Assembly: GCA_013365365.1 (NCBI GenBank)
Contig: JABVXU010000747.1
Coordinates: forward strand, 1-22,627
DNA from: Cruorifilaria tuberocauda
Taxonomy: Eukaryota > Nematoda > Chromadorea > Rhabditida > Onchocercidae
Reading direction: 5' to 3'
DNA: 22,627 nt
Part shown: positions 1 to 9,154 of the stretch, piece after piece
How positions within the stretch are numbered: position 1 is the stretch's first letter
How the letters are laid out: every line of letters begins with the position of its first letter
Position numbers and translations under genes: made by a program
The notes under the pieces: generated by a model
Told to the model about the DNA's origin: nothing
Databases searched by the model: none
What the model saw: only the letters and a program-made list of their open reading frames with translations

Positions 1-382
1 TATTGATTGAAGAAAAAATAAAATAATTAAAAAGAAATTTCTGTGAAAATAATTAACACTCTTACTTATCGCATCTATGTCTTTTTTCAACCTTTCTTAC
101 TTTTTTTGTTTTGTTTATTTTTTATTTATTTTATTTATTTATTCATTTATTTTTATTTGTTTTATTTACTTATAATTTTTTTATTTATTTCTCTATTTTT
201 ATTTATTTGTTTATTTATTTGTTTATTCAGTTGTTTATTTAGTTGTTTATTTAGTTGTTTATTTATTCGTTTATTTATTTATTTATTTTTTATTTATTCA
301 TACTGATTGAAGAAATAAAATAATCAAAAATAAATTTGTGTGAAATTAAAAAAAAACACTCTTATCTATCTTATTTTTATCT
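1..382. repeat. Spaced direct repeat, ~300-bp period, two copies
   Basis: The segment at 1-82 returns at 301-382. Both share TGATTGAAGAAA near the start, an A-rich middle, and ACACTCTTA followed by TATC near the end. The stretch between them (about 105-300) is a TTTA/TTTG low-complexity run, so the whole can be read as one 300-bp unit plus a partial second. It ends in plain AT-rich sequence. A frame of 87 codons crosses it but encodes only F/L/I/Y-rich low complexity, so I do not call it a gene. The window edge may cut further copies on the left. Confidence 0.8.
105..300. repeat. TTTA/TTTG tetranucleotide low-complexity tract with 12-bp subrepeat
   Basis: Almost every position fits a TTTA or TTTG tetranucleotide pattern. 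Inside it the 12-mer AGTTGTTTATTT occurs three times without a mismatch at 229-240, 241-252 and 253-264. This is simple-sequence DNA. Confidence 0.9.
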
Positions 383-1200
383 TTTCTACTTTTTTACTTT
401 TATTCCTTTACTTATCTTCCATTTATTTCATTGTTTTTTATATATTATTTGTTTATTTATATATATATATTGTTATTGCAATAGATATATATTTGTGTAT
501 TTGATTTAAATAAAAATTATTTATTTATTTTATTATTTTTATACTGATTTGGTTTTTACCTATTCATATATGAAAAAATAAACTAATTGAAAAAATTCTC
601 CGAAATATTCTTTTTAAAAATTGTATAAATTGGTATAAGATGAATTGAATTATAAAAATAACTGAAACTTATGCTTCTGATTTAAAAAAAAGAACTTCGA
701 ATTAAATTAAGAAACTGAAATAATTTAAATAATTCTCCGAAACTTTCATGAAAAATTAAATACATAAAAACAATTGAATTAATAAGAAAAATAATTGAAA
801 TGGAAAATCTGTTTAAAAAAAAAAAGCAAACAAACAAATTAACAAAGTATAAAAACTAGAGAGAGAATTTATTGTTGTCGCTAAAAAAATTAACAAATGA
901 AAATTTGTTGAAAATATGAATTGAAATTAAAAGTTATTGAAAATAAAGCATGATACGATCCTGAATTTCGTTTCTTTTTTTTTTCCCTGTCTGAATTCTC
1001 TTTCTCTAACTTTTACTTTTAGAATTTTTGACCTTTGAGGGATTTCTTTTCAATCGTTTTATGACATTTTATAAAATGTAAAGATTGATTGCAACTACAT
1101 TGTACAATAATTCTCGATCAAAAAAGCTATCTGTAAAATATCACATATGAAAAACTTTTTAAAATGTTTCCTTTTGTTAAACTTTCAATCACTTCTCACC
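383..1200. other. AT-rich unique sequence, no feature seen
   Basis: The stretch has no open frame of note, no strong dyad and no tandem array. Poly-A and poly-T runs are frequent. The short word AATTCTCCGAAA appears twice (near 594 and 730), too short to call a repeat family. Confidence 0.6.
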
Positions 1201-1238
<38 letters not shown>

Positions 1239-1239
1239 C
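1201..1239. repeat. (CT)n microsatellite
   Basis: A pyrimidine-only tract dominated by TC dinucleotides with a few TTTC interruptions at both ends. It is the first of seven CT/GA tracts in the window. Long polypurine-polypyrimidine mirror repeats of this kind can form triplex DNA and bind GAGA-type factors in animals. No function can be read from the tract itself. Confidence 0.95.
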
Positions 1240-2043
1240 TAGTTTTTTCACTGATTATCCTTTTTTTTAAATTTACTTTAATTTATGATAAGTTATACTT
1301 CTTATAGTAAATTATTTTTTTTTTTGAAGCAATTGATAAGTTTCACTTTAAATTTCCAAATATCATTACACTGATAATATAGCAAATAGTATGCATGATG
1401 AAAGTAATTAAGTTAGAAAGAAAGAAAGTTAAAAATTAAGTTAAAAGGAAAGCCAAGCTGAATTTAGTAGAATGTCAAATTAAACTGAATTTAACAGAAT
1501 AAAATCGAAAGTGAACTAAAAAAAAAATTAAATAAAATTATTTGGAAACTTTATTGTAACCTAAAGTAACTAAAGTAATCAACAACCGAATAACCTGAAA
1601 TAACTAGTTACCAAAAGAAAGCTATCAAAATCAAAATGAATTAAGCTAATAACTAATTGAACTAATCATCGAGCGAAACTTTTTACTTGCAGCTAATTTA
1701 AATCCTTAATTCATAAAATGATTTCGATTGAAGCATCAAATGTTTAAGTGAAATCAAATTAATACCAACATGATGAAATGACAGTAAAATTTTTTCAATA
1801 ATAATAATTCGAATTCAAAATATGATTTTGATAATAAGCAATTATGAATGCTTGATCAATTCAAATTAAAATTTTATCAAAGTGAACAGATCAATACATT
1901 GCCAGTTATTTTATCAGTTAACAAAATTCAATCATAATTTAACCACTGTGAAAAATTTAACATCAGTATATCAATCTATCACTTTATCACTTTATCATTT
2001 GACTTTATCATTTGAAAAATTAAACCATAAATTTATTATCAGT
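1240..2043. other. AT-rich sequence rich in TTATCA words, no gene
   Basis: No coding frame is supported. The right part (from about 1860) contains many TTATCA/TATCAC words, including a short CACTTTATCA tandem near 1979-2010. The left part has weak purine-rich imperfect repeats (GAAAGAAAG near 1417). Confidence 0.55.
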
Positions 2044-2256
2044 CCATTTATTCAATGATAAATTTTATCAATGATTAAAATATTTCAATCAGATATTGTA
2101 TTTTCTTTTATTCAATTATTCGTTTTATTTATTATTAAATTATTTAAACTGTAAAGCATTTATTCATTTAGTGATAAATCTTATCAGTATAATTATCAAT
2201 GATTAAAATATCCTTCGTTATATTTTTCTTTTATTCAATTGTTCGTTTCTCTTTTC
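2044..2256. repeat. Diverged direct duplication, ~125-bp period
   Basis: A first copy at about 2044-2130 and a second at about 2157-2256 share, in order, CATTTATTCA, a TGATAAAT block, TATCAATGATTAAAATAT and CTTTTATTCAATT followed by TTCGTTT. The second copy has an additional TTATCAGTATAAT block, which accounts for the change in spacing from about 113 to 128 bp. TGATAA words are kept in both copies. Confidence 0.75.
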
Positions 2257-2334
2257 TTCTCTTCACTTCTCCTGCTCTTTTTTTTTTCATTTCTAACCTC
2301 ATTTTCGAATTCATTTTAAAAAAGATCGTTTGAT

Positions 2335-2379
2335 TGGCGCCGTGGTGTCATGCACCTGTATATTATTCCCTTAGCTACC
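2335..2379 (+). other. Short GC-richer island resembling the 7SL/Alu 5' domain
   Basis: The island stands out from its AT-rich surroundings. It shows GGCGCC and GTGG (2336-2345), TGCACCTGTA (2351-2360), CCC (2368-2370) and AGCTAC (2373-2378). This order of words resembles the conserved 5' domain of SRP (7SL) RNA, where a GCGCGGTGG block is followed by GTGCCTGTA, CCC and AGCTAC. The match is short, has insertions, and I could not identify the rest of an SRP RNA downstream. It could be a degenerate 7SL-derived fragment or chance. Confidence 0.2.
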
Positions 2380-2603
2380 TTTCATTTACCTTTCAACTCC
2401 TCCCGGAAAATTTCTTTCTCATCTCTCTTTCTTTCAATAAATTCGATTTTTTTTTTCCTTCAAATATCTTACCGTATACTTAATCGTCATCTCTTTGCTT
2501 TTTTTTTTTAGCTTAAAAAATTTGAAATAGCAGAAAGTTGAAAATTTCTCAAAATTACAAAAGTGATAACTTTTTTTGATAACATTTATCATCTTATCAA
2601 TTC

Positions 2604-2731
2604 ATCAATGATAACAGGTTAAAAGAATATACGATAAATACAGTAAAGTTTATCATATCATTTCATTTATTCTACAAATTTATCAATGATAACAGGTTGG
2701 AAGAATATACGACAAAATATAGTAAAGTTTA
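2604..2731. repeat. 78-bp tandem duplication carrying TATCAATGATAACAGGTT
   Basis: ATCAATGATAACAGGTT starts at 2604 and again at 2682. Each is followed by AAGAATATACGA, an A-rich step and AGTAAAGTTT. The second copy leads into a run of degenerate GTAAAG words up to about 2762. The 13-mer TTATCAATGATAA, two inverted GATA cores, is perfect in the second copy (2680-2692). Confidence 0.88.
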
Positions 2732-2762
2732 AGTAAAGGTAAAGTAAAGTTTAGTAAAGTTA

Positions 2763-3000
2763 ATGTTTCTCAAAAAGTTGCAAATTTGAAATTCAGAACT
2801 TTTTTTTAAAATAAAAGATAAAAATTGATATGATATTTAGAAATTGCAAACGAATTACTTTGCTAAATTCGAAATTCACAATGTTTTCTTTCTTTTTCTT
2901 CCAAACTTTATTACATAAAATTTTAAGCAATTTTTTTCCTGAAAAATTTAAAGAAAAAAATTCCAATAAATTTCTAAATTATTTTAACATTTTTCCAAAT
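2763..3000. other. AT-rich sequence, no feature seen
   Basis: A frame of 70 codons (2830-3042) is A/T-driven, runs into the following tandem array and has no recognisable domain. I see no other structure here. Confidence 0.55.
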
Positions 3001-3369
3001 TTCCATTATCATCCGCTATCATCGTTATCATTCATAAATTAAATCAATTAATTCTCTTATCAAAATCGATTTAATTCTCTGAGCAACTTTGATTCCATTA
3101 TCATCTTCTATCATAGTTATCATTTATCAATTAAGTCAATTGATTTTCATATCAAAATCGATTTAATTCTTTGAGCAACTTTGACTCAATTATCATCTGC
3201 TATCATAGTTATCATTTATCAATTAAGTTAATTAATTTTCATATCAAAATCGATTTAATTCTTTGAGCAACTTTGATTCCATTTGACTCTATCTTCTATC
3301 ATAGTTATCATTTATCAATTAGGTCAATTAATTTTCATATCAAAATCGATTTAATTCTCTGAGCAACCT
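3001..3369. repeat. 92-bp tandem array, four copies, with GATA cores and AAATCGATTT palindrome
   Basis: The anchor CAAAATCGAT begins at 3061, 3153, 3245 and 3341, giving periods of 92, 92 and 96. Each unit contains, in order, a CTATCATAGTTATCATT-type block with repeated TTATCA words, a TCAATTAA-like block, the perfect 10-bp palindrome AAATCGATTT, and CTGAGCAAC or TTGAGCAAC. The first unit is the most diverged in its left half. The fourth has a small insertion near 3281. No frame stays open across units in a way that suggests a protein repeat. Confidence 0.95.
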
Positions 3370-3694
3370 GATGATAACCTTTATCTTCCTTTCATATCAC
3401 TTTTTTAATTACTAACAATTTTTAGATTAATAATTATATATAGTAGTAATGCATATTAGTGGCGCCGATCATGTCTGTTGCAAGTATTATTACTATTCTT
3501 ATTTATCATTATCCGCTATTCTATTCCTAAATAACTATGATTTAATTGCTGAAGATTTACGGATCATTGATTTTATTCCATTTCTTATTCAAACTTTTTT
3601 TTTTTTGTATTTTGATCGAAAGTTTTTAGTAAAAAAATTTTTCATATCTCTCTCGTTGTGTGATGTGATAATCGATCAAATTTAAAAGATCAAA
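3370..3694. other. AT-rich sequence, no supported gene
   Basis: A 78-codon frame at 3449-3685 covers most of this stretch. Its translation has hydrophobic patches generated by T-rich DNA, with no recognised motif, no visible splice context and no similarity I can name. I leave it unannotated as a gene. Confidence 0.5.
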
Positions 3695-4058
3695 AATGAT
3701 TTGCTAATTAATGATTACCTGTAATTATTAGCACTTTGATTACGTTACGGTTATTTTCACTTTTGTATAAATAAACAAGCAGCTGATGTAATATCAACTT
3801 ATCATTCGACCGACTATATGACGTCTAATACAAGAAGTATAAGTTAAGTGAAGCTTCAATTTTGCTTATTAATTAAATTTGATAAGCAATGATTTGCTAA
3901 TTAATGATTGCCCGTGATTATGATTACCACTCTGATTACTTTATGATTATTGTCACTTTTGTACGAATAAATAGACAGCTAACGAATTATCAGCTTATCA
4001 TTTGACTGTCTGATACAAGAAGTATCAGTTAAGTAAAGCTTTAATTTGTTTATTACTT
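3695..4058. repeat. 193-bp tandem duplication
   Basis: AATGATTTGCTAATTAATGATT begins both copies, at 3695 and 3888. They then share CACTTTTGTA, AATAAA, CAGCT, CTTATCATT, a GACTGTCTG/GACGTCTA block, ATACAAGAAGTAT, AGTTAAGT and AAGCTT. The copies differ by many substitutions and short indels, so the event is not recent. ATACAAGAAGTAT is kept intact in both. Confidence 0.9.
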
Positions 4059-4487
4059 AACATTTCATTTTCCTTTATGAGAATTCTTGCTTAGATTAAA
4101 TATGATCCATAAAAATGAATGGAGCATTTTATCATATTCAATTTTTTGATAAGTTAATTAGCATAACTATCATTAGCATTAGCATATCACTTAGGTAAGA
4201 ATGATTAAGTAAAAGGTAAAATAAATTCAGACTATATATTATTTTAAGGAATCGATAATAATTACGGAATTTAATTTACTCTAATTCTGATTAACATTCT
4301 GATTTTTCATATAGCCAAATTTTTGTTTAAATAAAATCTCAGACATTATTGCTTTACATGTAAGTTATCAACTTGTTATCATTTTTATCCATAAAAAATT
4401 TAGGTGGATTAATTTTCAATTCAATTACGAATTTTTTAAACTATCATAGATTTTATTTTCAACTGTCAAGTATTGTTAGACTAATGA
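4059..4487. other. AT-rich sequence, no feature seen
   Basis: No tandem structure, strong dyad or credible frame is visible. TTATCA words recur at normal density for this window. Confidence 0.5.
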
Positions 4488-4510
4488 ACTGTTAAAGTAT
4501 TTGATTAGCC

Positions 4511-4546
4511 GGAAGTCTAGTACTTATCAATGATAACTGATAAAAT
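4511..4546. repeat. Dispersed repeat copy 1 (GGAAGTCT... TTATCAATGATAA)
   Basis: GGAAGTCT, then TACTTATCAATGATAACTG, then TAAAATGATG. It matches the copy near 5622-5658 with only small changes, about 1.1 kb away and on the same strand. It centres on the perfect palindrome TTATCAATGATAA (4524-4536). It lies at the edge of a 67-codon minus-strand frame (4492-4695) that I do not regard as a gene. Confidence 0.85.
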
Positions 4547-4764
4547 GATGGTTTAGATAAATTACTTATTTTCAGTTTAATTAGAATATAAGTAATAGTA
4601 CATAAGTATTTCAGGATTTCTCTAACTTCATTTATCAATATTAAAACAATACCCATAAACAAAATACCTAAACGCAAAGAAACACAACTCTTCAAAGGTG
4701 CCTAATCCAAAAAGTTACAAGAAAAAGAATTAAAAAAAAATTAACCAAAATTAAAAATTTTAAA

Positions 4765-5100
4765 ATTACCATTACTAGATAATTAAGCAGTATTGGTACC
4801 ACTTATCAGTATCACTTATACGATACCTAAGTAAGTGTACGTAAGGGAAAAATTACCAATTCTAGGTAATCAAGCTGTATTGGTACCACTTATTAGTATT
4901 ATTTGTACGATACCAGAATAGATATATATAAGGAAAAAAATTACCGTTTCTAGGTAATCAAGCAGTATTGGTACCACTTATTAGTATCACTTATACGATA
5001 CCCAAGTAAGTATACGTAAGGGAAAAATTACCGTTTCTAGGTAATCAAGCAGTATTGGTATCACTTATACGACACCAAAATAGTTGTATACACCATAAGG
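4765..5100. repeat. 87-bp tandem array, four copies, each with an ATTACC-N7-GGTAAT dyad
   Basis: ATTACC starts the units at 4765, 4852, 4940 and 5027 (periods 87, 88, 87). Each then has a 7-base spacer, GGTAAT, CAAGCAGTATTGGTACC, and CACTTATACGATACC or a close variant. The inverted arms are perfect in units 2-4 and have one mismatch in unit 1. Unit 4 has lost 13 bp between two GTA words just after GGTA, a typical slippage deletion. Downstream the array fades into unique sequence. Confidence 0.95.
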
Positions 5101-5621
5101 AAGTCCACCTGTCCTCACCGCATGTGGTCATCGGTTTATTTTGCTCTTTCGTTTATTTACAACCATCCATTTGTGTTTGTTTTATTAACTTAGACAACGT
5201 ATACATTACCGGAAAACCTATTCATGTAGTCCAATTAATGATAGTGATCAGTATGAAATATTTAGGTAAAACATGAGTTTGAACTTTAAGTACAACTTAA
5301 ATTTTATTACTTTTACTTTTATTACCAGTATATAAGCATTACGATAATATTCATCAAATATACGGTAATATCGAAAATCTAAAATATCAATTTCTGATTG
5401 AAATATGAAATCGAACTGAAATTGAACTATGAAAATACGAATTGATCGTTCATTTTTTCTCATTTGCATAAATAAAATTAAAAAAAAAGAAGCTTTCTTT
5501 ACGGAAGTTTTGAATTGTATAAAAATATTTTTCAACTTTTGAAATTATAATTCAAAAAAAAAAAATTTGCGTAATATTATGCATATTATTAAATGTTAAT
5601 TGTTTCAAAGTTTCCGGTAGA
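5101..5621. other. AT-rich sequence, no supported gene
   Basis: Two short frames (5055-5276 plus, 5248-5535 minus) fall here. The first starts inside the 87-bp array, and both lack recognisable domains. I see no repeat or strong dyad in this stretch. Confidence 0.5.
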
Positions 5622-5658
5622 CGGAAGTCTGATACTTATCAATGATAACTGTTAAAAT
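5622..5658. repeat. Dispersed repeat copy 2 (GGAAGTCT... TTATCAATGATAA)
   Basis: Second copy of the 4511-4546 element: GGAAGTCTGATACTTATCAA and the rest of the palindrome TTATCAATGATAA (5636-5648), then CTGTTAAAATGATG. The downstream words AAAGTATTCGATAAGTT loosely echo AAAGTATTTGATTAG, which lies upstream of copy 1 (4494), so the ancestral unit may have been longer. Confidence 0.85.
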
Positions 5659-6141
5659 GATGAAAGTATTCGATAAGTTAGAGTAAGAAGAATGAAATTA
5701 GCAGTATTATCAATATGCTATTACAATTGAAGAAGTTTCTGTATCTTTAATATATTTAATATTTATTTTCGTTTCTGGTAAAAAATACTTTGCAGTATTT
5801 CATTTAGTAATAATAGCAATAATTGATATAAGTAATGGCAGTAATAATAAGTAACAGAAAGAATACCTTGAAATATTTTCACTTAATTTATTTCTAATAT
5901 CAATAATTAATATAATTAATACTTTGAAATATTTCCATTTTATTTATCAATAATACAGTAATTAATATAAGTAGTAATAATAGGAAATAGTGATAATAAT
6001 TAATTAATTAAAACATTTTCCGGAAAACATTTCTGTATGATACTCAATATGATACTGTTTAATGTTTAATTTATATCTAGAATTTAAAATGAAATAAACG
6101 AATTTGAAATTATGATATAGATGAATTCTTTTTTTCCCGAT
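5659..6141. other. AT-rich sequence with TAATAAT/ATATAAGTA runs
   Basis: No gene is supported. Short imperfect repeats such as AATTGATATAAGTAAT and AATTAATATAAGTAGT (near 5821 and 5951) give it a weakly repetitive look. Confidence 0.5.
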
Positions 6142-6210
6142 TCTTTGTTCCATTCTCATCAATTTCATAGTAAGATTCGTCATTATTATCCTACCAATAT
6201 CATCATCATC
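6142..6210. repeat. Dispersed duplication copy 1, next to an ATC run
   Basis: TCTTTGTTCCATT at 6142, followed by CTCATCAATTTCATAGTAAG, ATTCGTCATTATTA, CCTAC and AATATCATCATC. The same order recurs from 6631, 489 bp away. The ATC microsatellite at the right end is part of the duplicated unit. Confidence 0.85.
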
Positions 6211-6470
6211 AAAATATGAAAAATTAGTTGGAAAGAGATGTTTGATCACATTTTGCATTGGTATGATTTAAAGTGGAAATTACTAAAAATGAATTTGATG
6301 TTAACATATTCATTTCGTTTTTTACTTTTATTACTATTACAAGAACTGAATCATATGATTAATTAGGAATGTAAGATAAGTGATAACTGTTATCACTTTG
6401 TAAAGTTATAAGATATAAAAATGAAAATGGAATTATTGATTGGGTAAAATGTATAAGACTTTATACTACT

Positions 6471-6550
6471 ATCATCATCATCATCATCATTCTCCTAATA
6501 TCATCATCATCATCATCATTCTCCTAATATCATCATCATCATCATTATTG
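6471..6550. repeat. (ATC)n microsatellite with 29-bp higher-order unit
   Basis: ATC runs are separated twice by TCTCCTAATAT, at about 6491 and 6520 (period 29). The surrounding (ATC) blocks differ slightly in length. TCATTATCGGTATCA follows near 6554, and related words occur near 6607 and 6751. Confidence 0.92.
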
Positions 6551-6630
6551 TCATCATTATCGGTATCAAAATTTGATGTAGTTTCATAGTAATTCCTCTA
6601 TCATTTATTATCGGTATCATTATTTATATC

Positions 6631-6687
6631 TCTTTGTTCCATTTTCATCAATTTCACAGTATGATTCGTCATTATTACCCTACTAAT

Positions 6688-6723
<36 letters not shown>

Positions 6724-6780
6724 ATATCATCATCACCGTCATTATCGTCATCATTGTCGGTATCATTATTTATCTCTTCG
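6631..6780. repeat. Dispersed duplication copy 2 with expanded ATC run
   Basis: This repeats the 6142-6210 unit (TCTTTGTTCCATT, CATCAATTTCA, GATTCGTCATTATTA, CCTACTAATATCATC). Here the ATC run (6686-6735) is far longer. Downstream, GTCATCATTGTCGGTATCAT resembles the sequence following the 6471 ATC block. Confidence 0.88.
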
Positions 6781-6981
6781 ACCTAAATAATCTATTTCTT
6801 TCATTTCCAAAAAAATAATTTCATTTTTTTCTGTTCCATTCATCGTTCAACATTGTTTATTATCACTTCTGCTTCTTCTTTAGCTCTTTCTTCTTTTCTA
6901 TCAATGACTAAGCTAATAGTTAGCTTCAATTCACTTTTAAGAAATCAAACATTTGTGTGATTTTTCCTCTTCTCTTTTTTA

Positions 6982-6986
6982 CTCTT

Positions 6987-7033
<47 letters not shown>
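6982..7033. repeat. (CT)n microsatellite
   Basis: Uninterrupted pyrimidine tract with a C-run at its start and about 20 CT dinucleotides. A purine tract of similar length lies about 170 bp downstream on the same strand. Confidence 0.95.
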
Positions 7034-7203
7034 TATAATTAATACATGTGATATAAAACTATAAATAAATACATTGCACTTTTCTTCTCTTCCTTTGTCT
7101 TCATTTATTGGAATGTTAAATTATTATGGTATTTTGTAAAATGAGTTTTAACTTTTCTCTTTTCTTTTTATTTTTCTTTTACTTTTTTTTGCACAAATAA
7201 TAC

Positions 7204-7254
7204 AAAAAAAGAAAGAGAGAGGGAGAGAGAGAGAGAGAGAAAGAGAAGAAAGAA
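7204..7254. repeat. (GA)n microsatellite, opposite polarity to 6982-7033
   Basis: Pure A/G tract, mainly GA dinucleotides with GGG and AAA interruptions. Together with the CT tract at 6982-7033 it forms an imperfect inverted pair with a loop of roughly 170 bp. Confidence 0.95.
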
Positions 7255-7770
7255 TATTTTTTTTTATTATTGTGCAAATTATAATTAATTTTATGGAAAA
7301 AATTTATAAATAGCAATGAAATATTCGATATTAAATATAATTTCAAAATTGAATTTAAACGAAATTTATGTTTAAAATTTAAATTAAAGTTTAAAACTGT
7401 AGCTTAATTAACGCTTAAAATTAAAATTAAAATTAATAAATGGTTCATTTTTGATCTTCATGAATTTTTGAAATGTTAATTTTACAATTGAATTAAATAA
7501 TTGGAATAATTATAATTTCTCGATTTCAATAAATTCATCGGATACGGTGATCATCGAATTATGGTTGCGTTACATACTTACCTTCAATTGTCTCATATTT
7601 CAAGTTTAACTTTTGCCTCATTCATCTTTTCATGTCTGCTAGTATTGTCTGTGCTGTAAGTATAGATAAGTGGAGCTATTATATTGAAGTACCCCGCTGT
7701 TCCCCGATTTTCTCCCCCGCCTTAGCTTTTAAGAGATTATTTTCATTGTTTTTCAAGTATTCCTGCTGTG
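7255..7770. other. Mostly unique sequence with a GC-richer island
   Basis: The left half is AT-rich with AAATTTAAA-type words. From about 7540 to 7770 the sequence is more complex and holds a C-rich patch (CCCCGCTG and TCCCCCGCC, 7691-7723). A frame at 7632-7886 (84 codons) crosses it but ends in the GT repeat as a YVCTCVC run. GCTGTAAGTA at 7650 would fit a splice donor, but no matching exon can be defended. Confidence 0.4.
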
Positions 7771-7868
7771 ATCGTATGTATATATGTATGTATGTGTATG
7801 TATGTACATGTATAGTGTACGTGTATGTGTGTACGTGTGTGTGTACGTGTATCTGTGTACGTGTATGT
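7771..7868. repeat. GT/ACGT-rich simple repeat
   Basis: Degenerate TATG and TACGTG words in long alternating purine-pyrimidine runs such as GTGTACGTGTGTGTGTACGT. The tract resembles the longer arrays at 14161-14870. Such runs are candidates for Z-DNA. Confidence 0.9.
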
Positions 7869-8235
7869 TATTTACAAAAATATTAAATTTTTTTTTCTGT
7901 CAAACTGTAAGATTTCATCAAGAATTTTCATCTTAGAGATTAAATTACGCTTAAATTGTATATTAATTAAGCAAACAAGAACATAAGTTAACTAAAAATT
8001 ATTATCAATTTTTTAAATTTTCTAAATTAATTAATTAATTAATTAATTATTGTCCTAACATACAGGTGTACGTAATTAAATTTAAATTACTTTAGCTCCG
8101 TTTTTTTAGTATAAGTTATAGTTTTTAGCTACGTTTTCAATAAGTCACCTGGTTGAAAATATAAATTAAATTAACAATTGAAAATTTTGTTTAGCCAAAA
8201 TTTTAGCTAAAAAAAAATTCTTGAGATATTTATTT
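7869..8235. other. AT-rich sequence with an (ATTA)n tract
   Basis: TTAATTAA repeats at about 8027-8050 form a simple tetranucleotide run that is also a long perfect palindrome. No gene is seen. Words such as TTAGCTA recur near 8090-8210. Confidence 0.6.
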
Positions 8236-8580
8236 GACATTTACCGATTTCATTGATTAATTAATTAGATTTAAATTAATTAATTAAATTTCAATTGATT
8301 AAATGTGACTGTTTCACTGACCGATTAATTAACCTGTTTAATGAAAAAATTTAAATTAAAATTAATCAATAAATATTTGAGTGATCATTTGAAGTAAGCT
8401 TTTTCGTCCATAGCTGACATTTATCGTTTCTATTGATTAATTAATTAAATTTGATATGTGGCAATTTAATTTAATTATCTTACTGATCGATCAATTAACT
8501 TATTTAATAAAAAATTTTAAATTAAAATTAATCGATAAATATTTCAATAACTCTAGAAGTAAGCTTTTTATTTCATAGCT
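8236..8580. repeat. 180-bp tandem duplication
   Basis: GACATTTA starts both copies at 8236 and 8416. Shared blocks in order are CGATTTC/CGTTTC, TTGATTAATTAATTA, a TCAATTAACTTATTTAAT-like block, TTTAAATTAAAATTAATC, ATAAATATTT and GAAGTAAGCTTTTT, ending in ATAGCT. The second copy is about 15 bp shorter. Substitutions are frequent, so this is an old duplication. Confidence 0.9.
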
Positions 8581-8809
8581 TAAAGTAACCTTCCTGAATA
8601 TATTTTGAAAAGCATAAAAATTAGTTATATTAGATGATAAACTTTTTCAAATTTAAAATTCAAACTTTTTAATTCATTCTCGTTCTCTAAAAAAGAATAA
8701 AGGAAGTACCATTTCATATATTTTTAAATTAGTCTAACTAACAATGCATACTATTTATTCAATTCATTCATTTTTTTTTCTTCTAATCCTAAATGAAAAT
8801 CAAATACTT
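8581..8809. other. AT-rich sequence, no feature seen
   Basis: No repeat, dyad or frame that can be supported. Confidence 0.5.
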
Positions 8810-8863
8810 GATACTGATTATTGATTGATGATACTGATTATTGATTGATAGTGATACTATCAC
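8810..8863. repeat. 20-bp perfect tandem pair followed by a 13-bp palindrome
   Basis: GATACTGATTATTGATTGAT at 8810-8829 is repeated without mismatch at 8830-8849. GTGATACTATCAC (8851-8863) follows directly, a palindrome with 6-bp arms around a single base. GATA/TATC words therefore occur in both orientations within 54 bp. Confidence 0.93.
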
Positions 8864-9024
8864 AATAACCATTATCAATTTTATCATTATGCAAATTAGG
8901 AGTAGTTAGCTTTACTTACATATTTGTTACAATTCCATTCACACAATTCTTGCTTAATAATTTTATTTCATTCAAATGGTAATTACAAAAGAAAAAAAAA
9001 ACCAGAAAAGTATTGATATGTAAA

Positions 9025-9071
9025 TGAGAGAGAGAGAGAGAGAGACAGAGGGAGAGAGAGGGAGGGAGAGA
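9025..9071. repeat. (GA)n microsatellite
   Basis: GA dinucleotides with GGGA interruptions and one C. Antisense frames across it (8916-9218, 8972-9232) produce only SLSLSL or SISISI and KHKHKH runs and are artefacts of this and the adjacent hexamer array. Confidence 0.95.
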
Positions 9072-9154
9072 ATGAATGAATCGTAAATTGGACAATGACT
9101 GGACATTGGATACTTTGGACGCGAAGAATGGACGAGGAAGAAGAATAGAAGAAA

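Noticed and set aside
7632..7886. 84-codon frame with a possible splice donor GTAAGT near 7654
   Set aside because: The carboxyl end is the GT microsatellite and no family can be named. A single donor-like word in 22 kb of AT-rich DNA is expected by chance.
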